Assembly (NCBI GenBank): GCA_018814465.1
Contig: JAHIZR010000387.1
Coordinates: 1-5,705 of the forward strand
Source of the DNA: a bacterium
Lineage (GTDB): Bacteria; Electryoneota; RPQS01
Reading direction: 5' to 3'
Length of the DNA: 5,705 bases
The position numbers and the translations under genes were made by a program. Numbering within the stretch: the first letter of the stretch is position 1; each line of letters opens with the position of its first letter. Shown piece by piece: positions 1 to 5,705 of this stretch. The notes beneath the pieces were generated by a model, which was not told where the DNA came from, did no database searches, and saw nothing but the letters and a program-made list of their open reading frames with translations.

Positions 1-1
1 C

Positions 2-697
2 TGGACGGAAACCTGGGGCTCCGGCTTGAAAGATGCTTGGATTGTCAGGGTCGTGGAATACGGCTTTGATTCCATCACCGATGTCGGCAACGATCAGGGA
101 CGACAGGTACGCCTGACTTGGTATCGCAACGCTTACGACAGTTCTGTCCCTGATTACACCATCACCGGCTACGCGCTCTATCGCCGCATTGATGCGTACT
201 TAGTTGACAATCCCAATCGTCCTCCCGCTAACAACCTCGACTGGCCTCCCGGTGACTGGGAATATATTCAGACGGTTCCCGCCTTCGGCGAACGTGATTA
301 TTCCGTCATTGCCCCCACACTTGCCGACTCAAGCTCCGACGGCATCTACTGGTCGTCCTTCTTCATCCGGGCGATGACCCCCGATCCCTTAGTGTTTTTT
401 GATACGGCGGCCGACTCCGGTTACTCGGTTGACAATCTGCCGCCTGATGTCACGGTTCTCACGGCGGGCTTAAGCGTCATCGGTAGCAATCTCGAACTGC
501 GTTGGGAAGAAGTCACCACCGGCGGCGGCGGTCAACCCGAACACAATAATATCTGGTATCATGTCTACGGCGACACTGAATCCAACTTCACTCCCGGTGA
601 AACCAATCATCTGACCGCCACACAGGGCCTAAGCTATTCACATCCGATCACAGAAGATCAGTTTTACTTTAAAGTCTTAGTCAGTAATTCTCCGTAA
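2..697 (+). CDS. C-terminal part of a fibronectin type III domain surface/secreted protein (5' truncated)
   Basis: The frame is open from the first bases of the window to TAA at 695-697, giving 231 visible residues, so the gene starts upstream. A TTG at position 26 could be called a start, but the frame continues upstream of it (W-T-E-T-W-G-S-G) with no SD, so I treat the gene as partial. Two beta-sandwich domains are visible. The first, about residues 23-125, opens with 'ITDVGNDQGRQVRLTW' and later 'YTITGYALYRR', the B-strand tryptophan and the Y-x-[IL]-Y-R strand of FN3 domains seen in large FCB-type exported proteins. The second, about 145-230, runs from 'LPPDVTVLTAG' through 'LELRWEEV' to 'FYFKVLVSNSP'. 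It is likely exported and may take part in adhesion or matrix contacts, but no catalytic motif is visible. There is no type IX sorting domain, LPXTG or C-terminal membrane segment. The specific function is unknown. Confidence 0.75.
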   Translation, partial: WTETWGSGLKDAWIVRVVEYGFDSITDVGNDQGRQVRLTWYRNAYDSSVPDYTITGYALYRRIDAYLVDNPNRPPANNLDWPPGDWEYIQTVPAFGERDYSVIAPTLADSSSDGIYWSSFFIRAMTPDPLVFFDTAADSGYSVDNLPPDVTVLTAGLSVIGSNLELRWEEVTTGGGGQPEHNNIWYHVYGDTESNFTPGETNHLTATQGLSYSHPITEDQFYFKVLVSNSP

Positions 698-710
698 ATC
701 CAATCCATAA

Positions 711-715
711 AGAGG
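711..715 (+). promoter_or_regulatory. Ribosome binding site for the 46-aa membrane peptide
   Basis: AGAGG, preceded by AA, ends 7 nt before the ATG at 723. This purine-rich SD match at good spacing is the main evidence that the very short downstream frame is translated. Confidence 0.6.
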
Positions 716-722
716 CGCCATC

Positions 723-863
723 ATGACATTCACCCTCGCTGATGTCTACTACCTCCCGATTTTCGGGTTCATCATCGGACTAATCATCGTCTTCCTGCTG
801 GCCTCCGTCCGCTGCAAACTAACCGAGATCACCAAACTGCTTAAGAAAATCGGAGACAAGTAG
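723..863 (+). CDS. Small single-pass membrane protein, 46 aa, unknown function
   Basis: ATG at 723 to TAG at 861-863 encodes 46 residues. After a short N-terminus (MTFTLADVYY) comes one hydrophobic segment, about residues 11-29, with the core 'FGFIIGLIIVFLLASV'. A basic amphipathic tail with the pattern K-L-T-E-I-T-K-L-L-K-K follows. The charge distribution (acidic D7 before the segment, R and K residues after it) favours the N-terminus outside and the tail in the cytoplasm. It starts 25 bp after the FN3 gene, has its own SD and no terminator between, so the two are probably co-transcribed. I do not recognise a family. It could be a small assembly, anchoring or regulatory peptide linked to the upstream exported protein, but that is only inferred from position. 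The good SD, third-position C preference similar to its neighbours and the coherent transmembrane-plus-basic-tail design argue against a chance frame. Confidence 0.6.
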   Translation: MTFTLADVYYLPIFGFIIGLIIVFLLASVRCKLTEITKLLKKIGDK

Positions 864-946
864 AAAAAGTCAGTACAGATTTTATAAATTCATAAATAAT
901 AAGATTCTAATATTACTGCAAATTATTGTTATTGCAATAATAGTTC
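864..946. other. AT-rich intergenic stretch with a palindrome, upstream of a promoter
   Basis: This stretch is very AT-rich and contains no coding frame or tRNA. It contains a perfect 12-bp palindrome, TTATTGCAATAA (929-940), overlapped by a 7-bp inverted repeat ATTATTG (922-928) / CAATAAT (935-941). The stretch ends exactly at the -35 box of the promoter at 947-975, so it could act as an UP element or carry an operator. No GC-rich stem with a T-run is present, so I see no intrinsic terminator for the genes on the left. Confidence 0.45.
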
Positions 947-975
947 TTGACTGCACAGCAAGATCATTATATATT
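947..975 (+). promoter_or_regulatory. Near-consensus sigma-70 promoter for the large exported protein
   Basis: TTGACT (947-952) and TATATT (970-975) are separated by exactly 17 bp. Each box differs from the E. coli consensus (TTGACA, TATAAT) at a single position. Transcription would start near 982, leaving a leader of only about 16 nt before the ATG at 998. The first T of the -35 box coincides with a TTG that would otherwise serve as an extended start codon in the same frame, so the longer protein start is unlikely. Caution: if the organism uses a Bacteroidetes-type primary sigma factor, the consensus would differ. Confidence 0.6.
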
Positions 976-997
976 ATTCAATGAACAAGCATCTGCC

Positions 998-3214
998 ATG
1001 CAGCCCAAACATACCTCATATCTAAGCCTGCTCCTGCTCGCCTGCCTGCTGTTGGCTGGCACGACCTATGCCACCGACTACGCCCCGGATACCCTCTGGA
1101 CGCGCACAATCGAGATTGAAGGGTTTCCGTCCCTCACAGCAAAGCGTTCGATCCGCACTCCCGACGGCGGCCTGCTGATCGGCTGCGACCGTTTCATAGA
1201 ACCTGACAGTCGTGAGGCAATATTGATTAAGCTGGATGCTGACTATAACGTGGCATGGCACTCGGTTTTCACGAATTTTTCGTTTCAGTCCGCATTAACA
1301 AAGGTTCGTGTAAGAGAAAATGGGGATTACGATTTCTGGATTAGCTATCAATACCCCCTTTATAGGAATTGCTTGCTCCATATGTCGGATCAGGCAGATT
1401 CATTGGATTTGGCGATCTTTCCGTCAGGCACGATAGATGCGATAGCTAAACCGGACGGGGGGTATATTGTCCTTAGCCACTCGTGGACCGGCGATCCTCC
1501 CGCCCCCTGTAACCATGAAGTATTAGGCTTGGACGCTGCGTTGAATGTACAGTGGAGGGTGGGATTCGAAGGCTGGGGTGGCCTGTCGGCAATCGAGCGA
1601 ACTGAGAATGGACTCTTCATTGTCACAGGATTCAGTACCGAAGAAATATATGAACAGACTAATACCTACTTTCACTCTGCATTGCTCAATGATCAGGGCG
1701 TGGTATGCCTTGAGAACACAAGAATTCTTGCTAATCAAAACCAAGAAAATCCTAAAACAAGCATCGTCGGCAATGAATTCTATTCTACGGTATGGTATGG
1801 ATACTTCCACTTGACAATCGACGATCTCGCTTGCCTTACAAGCGAGTATAGTGAAGCGAATATGTTCGCGATATTCCCGGAAGATCGGCCTGAAGGACTG
1901 GTCCCCTTAAAAACCAATGATGGCGGCATTATCAGTTGCGGCCAAGAATTCCGATGCATAAGCTACGCTTCCAATGGCGCATACATGTGGACGAAGGAAT
2001 ATGATCTGGATAACGATGAAAACGAGTCTCCGCATATTTGGAAGAATGACTACGCCGTAAACATCTACCAGGAAATCGATAACTCATATCTGATCATCGG
2101 CAATGATTATACGGTCGGCGAGGGCAGCAAGCCGGTATTGATCTGTATAGGCAATGATCCACCACAGGGGTATAAGTTTCTCGGTAATGACTTTCATGAG
2201 ACGTTCTATCAGATTCGCACCAATAATCTCGTAGTCAGCGACTATGGCGGCTACTCTTATCGCGCCTCATGGAATAGCTGGGGAGTTGAAGGCAATGTTA
2301 AGATTGAACTCAGCCGTCACTTCGCAAATGGTCCCTGGGAAGTCTTGGCTGCGAATACTCCGAATGACGGATCGCAAGCATTAGAATACAATTCACCCGA
2401 AGCTGAATATTGTTATTTGAAGATTTCTTCGGTTGACGATACTGTCCAGAGTGTCTCCGATTGGCGTTTCTCTCTGCTGCCCTTTTATCACAAGATCTTC
2501 TTTCAAGCAGCCGATAACCCCGGTATCTATCCGGATACTTTAGACTTTGGCGAGATCGAATTGGGTCTCGAAGCGACCCGGTATCTCAGCAACTGGTCAC
2601 CGCAGCACTCTCCTTACCTATTCAACATCCGGCAAGACGAGTCCGGTCCGTTCACAGCGACTTCCAGTTGTAGTGTTCCCGGAGAATTAACGGATTGCCT
2701 GATTGAAGTTTCAATTATTGCAAATCAGTTAGGCTCGCAAACGGGTGTCATTGGATTGGTCACCAATGCCCAGCGCGGTGATAGCTTCTACTATCAGCCG
2801 GGCCATTGGGCGGACCCGGATTCCGCGTTGACGCTGCTTCATGTAATAGCCAATGTCACGATGAATCCGCGACCGCCTGTTATCACGCTGACGAGGGACA
2901 ATGAGGATGCCGTTATTGACTGGAATCCGGTTCTGCGTAGTATTGCTGGTTACGACATAAGCGGCCTTCCGCTTAGATATTTCATCTTCCACGGCAATGC
3001 CTCTGACAGCGTCGAGTACTATCTGAACTCAACTACCGAGACACAACTGCGAGATGCTGGAGCGATTAACATAAACGACAAAAGATTTTACTCCGTCGTC
3101 GCAACCATTGAGTTGCCGGCCCTCATGCATGCTGCGGAAGCGTGGGAAGGTCAGACCAAGGCGTTCGTTCTCGAGCAGATTCACAATATGAAAGACAACG
3201 CTGCATCAAAGTAG
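998..3214 (+). CDS. Exported multidomain protein: beta-propeller-like repeats plus beta-sandwich domains
   Basis: From ATG 998 this encodes 738 residues. Residues 1-25 form a Sec signal peptide: polar MQPKHTSY, hydrophobic LSLLLLACLLLAG, then a probable signal peptidase I site T-Y-A|T after A25. A cysteine in the hydrophobic core (C16) is a weak lipobox candidate, with Leu at -2 instead of a small residue. Residues about 29-385 repeat a blade-like pattern: 'TPDGGLLIG', 'KPDGGYIVLS', 'TENGLFIVTG' and 'TNDGGIISCG', with partners such as 'LIKLDADYNVAW' and 'LGLDAALNVQW'. This resembles delta-60/PQQ-like propellers. A beta-sandwich (about 413-495; 'VKIELSRHFANGPWEVLA'), an Ig-like domain beginning 'PDTLDFGEIELG' (about 511-620) and a terminal FN3-like domain (about 625-702) follow. 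A helical tail ends the protein, with no type IX sorting motif or anchor. The likely location is periplasm, cell surface or medium; the ligand is unknown. A TTG start at 947 would add 17 residues but falls on the promoter -35 box and makes the signal peptide worse. Neither start has an SD. Confidence 0.75.
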   Translation: MQPKHTSYLSLLLLACLLLAGTTYATDYAPDTLWTRTIEIEGFPSLTAKRSIRTPDGGLLIGCDRFIEPDSREAILIKLDADYNVAWHSVFTNFSFQSALTKVRVRENGDYDFWISYQYPLYRNCLLHMSDQADSLDLAIFPSGTIDAIAKPDGGYIVLSHSWTGDPPAPCNHEVLGLDAALNVQWRVGFEGWGGLSAIERTENGLFIVTGFSTEEIYEQTNTYFHSALLNDQGVVCLENTRILANQNQENPKTSIVGNEFYSTVWYGYFHLTIDDLACLTSEYSEANMFAIFPEDRPEGLVPLKTNDGGIISCGQEFRCISYASNGAYMWTKEYDLDNDENESPHIWKNDYAVNIYQEIDNSYLIIGNDYTVGEGSKPVLICIGNDPPQGYKFLGNDFHETFYQIRTNNLVVSDYGGYSYRASWNSWGVEGNVKIELSRHFANGPWEVLAANTPNDGSQALEYNSPEAEYCYLKISSVDDTVQSVSDWRFSLLPFYHKIFFQAADNPGIYPDTLDFGEIELGLEATRYLSNWSPQHSPYLFNIRQDESGPFTATSSCSVPGELTDCLIEVSIIANQLGSQTGVIGLVTNAQRGDSFYYQPGHWADPDSALTLLHVIANVTMNPRPPVITLTRDNEDAVIDWNPVLRSIAGYDISGLPLRYFIFHGNASDSVEYYLNSTTETQLRDAGAININDKRFYSVVATIELPALMHAAEAWEGQTKAFVLEQIHNMKDNAASK

Positions 3215-3265
3215 TCAATCCATCATATTGCTAAGCAACACCCTCTCTGACATTGCTCTTACCCC

Positions 3266-3300
3266 GAGGCCTGCGACATCTTTCGCAGGCCTCTCCTTTT
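3266..3300 (+). terminator. Intrinsic terminator after the exported-protein gene
   Basis: A perfect 10-bp inverted repeat, GAGGCCTGCG (3266-3275) and CGCAGGCCTC (3284-3293), encloses the 8-nt loop ACATCTTT and is followed by TCCTTTTAT. The GC-rich stem plus T-run fits a rho-independent terminator lying 51 bp after the stop codon. It should insulate the groESL operon from upstream transcription. The T-run is interrupted by CC, so efficiency may be less than complete. Confidence 0.85.
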
Positions 3301-3356
3301 ATCCTCATTCTTCCCTAAATATCATAAAATCAACACACCTGAGCATTATTGCCCAC

Positions 3357-3385
3357 TTGAATTCAGGAACAAACGAGTGTATCTT
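3357..3385 (+). promoter_or_regulatory. Sigma-70-type promoter of groESL
   Basis: TTGAAT (3357-3362) and TATCTT (3380-3385) are spaced by 17 bp, placing the start near 3392. This is immediately before the CIRCE operator, the arrangement expected for HrcA-repressed chaperone promoters transcribed by the housekeeping sigma factor. The -10 box is a moderate match, which fits an operon that relies on repression to keep basal levels in check. The resulting 5' leader is about 90 nt. Confidence 0.6.
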
Positions 3386-3394
3386 GGGGTACTA

Positions 3395-3421
3395 TTAGCA
3401 GTCACAAGAGACGAGTGCTAA
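3395..3421. promoter_or_regulatory. CIRCE operator (HrcA binding site)
   Basis: TTAGCAGTC, 9 nt, GAGTGCTAA: this matches the CIRCE consensus TTAGCACTC-N9-GAGTGCTAA at 17 of 18 arm positions, with the exact 9-nt spacer. The right arm is perfect. The left arm has G in place of C at its seventh base (3401), which breaks one pair of the inverted repeat. CIRCE is the known operator of HrcA, a repressor kept active by GroEL, so falling free GroEL on heat shock relieves repression. The site begins about 3 nt after the predicted transcription start and 61 nt before the groES ATG. Confidence 0.95.
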
Positions 3422-3468
3422 TAGCCAATCGCTTACACCACTTAACATCCAATAAAACCTAACTTTAC

Positions 3469-3473
3469 AGGAG
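3469..3473 (+). promoter_or_regulatory. groES ribosome binding site
   Basis: AGGAG lies 8 nt upstream of the ATG at 3482. It is a strong SD and fixes the groES start. It also shows that this organism uses SD-led initiation for some genes, unlike the large exported-protein gene upstream. Confidence 0.8.
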
Positions 3474-3481
3474 TCCAATCC

Positions 3482-3781
3482 ATGAAGTTGAAGCCTATTG
3501 ACGAACGCGTCCTGATTAAGCCCAAAACTGAAGAAGAACGCAAAGTCGGCAGTATCTTTATCCCCGACACCGCCAGCAAAGACCGCCCCCAGATGGGAAC
3601 CATCGTCGCCATCGGTGACGATGTCGAACTGTCCGAGCGCAAACAAAAGAAAATGTCCGAAATGCTGAAGGTCGGCGACACCGTCGTCTTCGCCAAATAC
3701 GGCGGCACCGAAATCAAGCTGGACGAAGAAGAGTATCTGCTCGTCAGCCGCAACGACATCCTCGCCGTGGTCATGAAGTAA
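3482..3781 (+). CDS. groES: Co-chaperonin GroES (Hsp10)
   Basis: This encodes 99 residues, the usual length for the family (about 95-100). GroES forms a heptameric lid that binds the GroEL ring through a mobile loop and closes the cytoplasmic folding chamber. The opening 'MKLKPIDERVLIKP' is the family N-terminal strand. The region 'GTIVAIGDD' (39-47) and the segment 'LKVGDTVVFAKYGGTEIK' (62-79) are the core beta-barrel strands, and 'EYLLVSRNDILAVV' (84-97) is the C-terminal strand. The mobile-loop contact tripeptide at 25-27 is I-F-I, within 'GSIFIPDTA', where most bacterial GroES have I-V-L or similar after G-G. The roof-loop region (46-61) is lysine-rich, 'ERKQKKMSEM', without the glycine turn seen in E. 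coli. The fold is otherwise intact and the gene is first in the operon behind CIRCE, so function is not in doubt. Confidence 0.97.
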   Translation: MKLKPIDERVLIKPKTEEERKVGSIFIPDTASKDRPQMGTIVAIGDDVELSERKQKKMSEMLKVGDTVVFAKYGGTEIKLDEEEYLLVSRNDILAVVMK

Positions 3782-3784
3782 CAC

Positions 3785-3815
3785 CGCCGCGCAGGATCGC
3801 TGACCCTGCCGAAAA
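3785..3815. repeat. Palindromic repeat module, copy 1 (groES-groEL intergenic)
   Basis: This 31-bp unit begins CGCCGC and ends GAAAA. Its core is a stem-loop, GCAGGATC (3791-3798), loop GCT, GACCCTGC (3802-3809), with one A-C mismatch. It matches copy 2 exactly 77 bp downstream at 30 of 31 positions. It begins 4 bp after the groES stop codon. It looks like a REP-type dispersed palindrome. No T-run follows the stem on this strand, so it is not a typical intrinsic terminator. Confidence 0.8.
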
Positions 3816-3827
3816 CAGTATCGCCGA

Positions 3828-3847
3828 GGCGCCCGTCCCCGGGTGCC
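3828..3847. repeat. Middle hairpin of the groES-groEL intergenic array
   Basis: GGCGCCCG (3828-3835), loop TCCC, CGGGTGCC (3840-3847) form an 8-bp stem with one G-U pair. Like the two flanking modules, it is preceded by a CGCCG pentamer (3822-3826), which suggests the three hairpins form one composite repeat element. The stem is GC-rich and should be stable in the mRNA. Confidence 0.65.
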
Positions 3848-3861
3848 CGGAACACAAGATT

Positions 3862-3892
3862 CGCCGCGCAGGGTCGCTGACCCTGCCGAAAA
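3862..3892. repeat. Palindromic repeat module, copy 2 (groES-groEL intergenic)
   Basis: Second copy of the 31-bp unit. The core GCAGGGTC (3868-3875), loop GCT, GACCCTGC (3879-3886) is a perfect 8-bp stem, so the single difference from copy 1 (G at 3873 versus A at 3796) restores full pairing. It ends 32 bp before the groEL start and leaves the groEL SD at 3911 free. Confidence 0.8.
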
Positions 3893-3910
3893 GAAACAAA
3901 CACAAACACT

Positions 3911-3914
3911 GGAG
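3911..3914 (+). promoter_or_regulatory. groEL ribosome binding site
   Basis: GGAG lies 10 nt before the ATG at 3925, followed by an A-rich spacer. It supports this start and independent initiation on groEL despite the long gap after groES. Confidence 0.7.
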
Positions 3915-3924
3915 AACATAAAAA

Positions 3925-5571
<1,647 letters not shown>

Positions 5572-5576
5572 GCAAA

Positions 5577-5604
5577 GGATGAGGGATGAAGGATGAAGGA
5601 TGAA
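5577..5604. repeat. Four tandem 7-bp repeats (GGATGAR)
   Basis: GGATGAG is followed by three copies of GGATGAA with no spacing, starting 5 bp after the groEL stop. This is a short tandem heptamer array of the kind often found just after genes in some bacterial genomes. Copy number may vary between strains. In the mRNA it would be a purine-rich unstructured 3' tail. Confidence 0.85.
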
Positions 5605-5639
5605 ACCTGAAACAGGAAACCGGAATCCCTAAGCTTGTC

Positions 5640-5699
5640 ATCCTGAAGGCCGCCTTAAAACTCATTCACATTAGAGTCATTCCATGCGGCCTGAAGGAT
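5640..5699. repeat. Imperfect inverted repeat downstream of groEL, running to the window edge
   Basis: ATCCTGAAGGCCGC (5640-5653) and GCGGCCTGAAGGAT (5686-5699) pair at 12 of 14 positions around a 32-nt loop. The sequence 'GTCATCCTGAAGG' at the left and 'CTGAAGGATCTCGGC' at the right resemble the ends of widespread dispersed bacterial repeats of the form GTCATCCTGA...GAAGGATCT. It could act as a weak mRNA 3' stabiliser or simply be a dispersed repeat. No T-run follows inside the window, so I do not call it a terminator. Confidence 0.55.
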
Positions 5700-5705
5700 C
5701 TCGGC

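Noticed and set aside
26..28. TTG at 26 as a real start of the first gene
   Set aside because: The frame is open upstream to the window edge, there is no SD, and no signal peptide follows, although the domain type is normally exported.
947..997. TTG at 947 as the start of the large exported protein
   Set aside because: It adds 17 polar residues in front of a good signal peptide, has no SD, and the TTG is part of a near-consensus -35 box with a -10 box 17 bp downstream.
981..1025. Short frame from ATG 981 (14 codons) overlapping the start of the exported-protein gene
   Set aside because: It would be almost leaderless and sits near the predicted transcription start, but it has no SD and the peptide shows no attenuator-like codon run. 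Nothing supports translation.
1022..2992. Several frames of 78-95 codons inside the large exported-protein gene on both strands
   Set aside because: They are shadows of the 998-3214 gene with no SD, domain or codon support.
3785..3815. Intrinsic terminator between groES and groEL
   Set aside because: The stem is followed by GAAAA, not a T-run, on the transcribed strand. On the opposite strand the T-run lies before the stem.
3785..3892. CRISPR-like array
   Set aside because: There are only two copies of the 31-bp unit, and the 46-bp interval between them contains another hairpin. There is no array and no cas gene. It fits a palindromic dispersed repeat better.

Overview
The window looks like a chromosomal segment of a Gram-negative bacterium, probably from the Fibrobacteres-Chlorobi-Bacteroidetes (FCB) group or a neighbouring candidate phylum. 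Three things suggest this: large exported proteins built from fibronectin type III (FN3) and other beta-sandwich domains, including an 'ITDVGNDQG' FN3 strand typical of such lineages; a canonical GroEL with a GGM tail under a CIRCE operator; and short dispersed palindromic and heptamer repeats between genes. The placement is inferred from style, not from a database comparison.

Layout, all genes on the + strand. (1) 2-697 is the 3' end of a large FN3-domain surface or secreted protein whose start lies outside the window. (2) 723-863, 25 bp downstream and with a good Shine-Dalgarno (SD) sequence, encodes a 46-residue single-pass membrane peptide. (3) 864-946 is an AT-rich stretch with a 12-bp palindrome, followed at 947-975 by a near-consensus sigma-70 promoter. 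(4) 998-3214 encodes a 738-residue exported protein: signal peptide, beta-propeller-like N-terminal half, then three beta-sandwich domains. A strong intrinsic terminator (3266-3300) follows it. (5) 3357-3781 holds the heat-shock promoter, the CIRCE operator for the HrcA repressor, and groES. (6) The 143-bp groES-groEL gap carries three hairpin modules, two of them copies of the same 31-bp repeat. (7) 3925-5571 is groEL, complete and canonical. (8) 5572-5705 is non-coding, with four 7-bp tandem repeats and a partial inverted repeat that runs to the window edge.

Functionally the window has two unrelated blocks. The left block (1-3300) is cell-surface or secreted protein coding. The right block (3357-5571) is the groESL operon: HrcA should repress it by binding CIRCE over the transcription start, and GroES caps the GroEL double ring for ATP-driven protein folding. 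I did not find a clearly undescribed system. The points most worth a second look are the repeat modules inside groESL, the promoter lying where a longer start for the large exported protein would fall, the divergent GroES mobile and roof loops, and the small membrane peptide.
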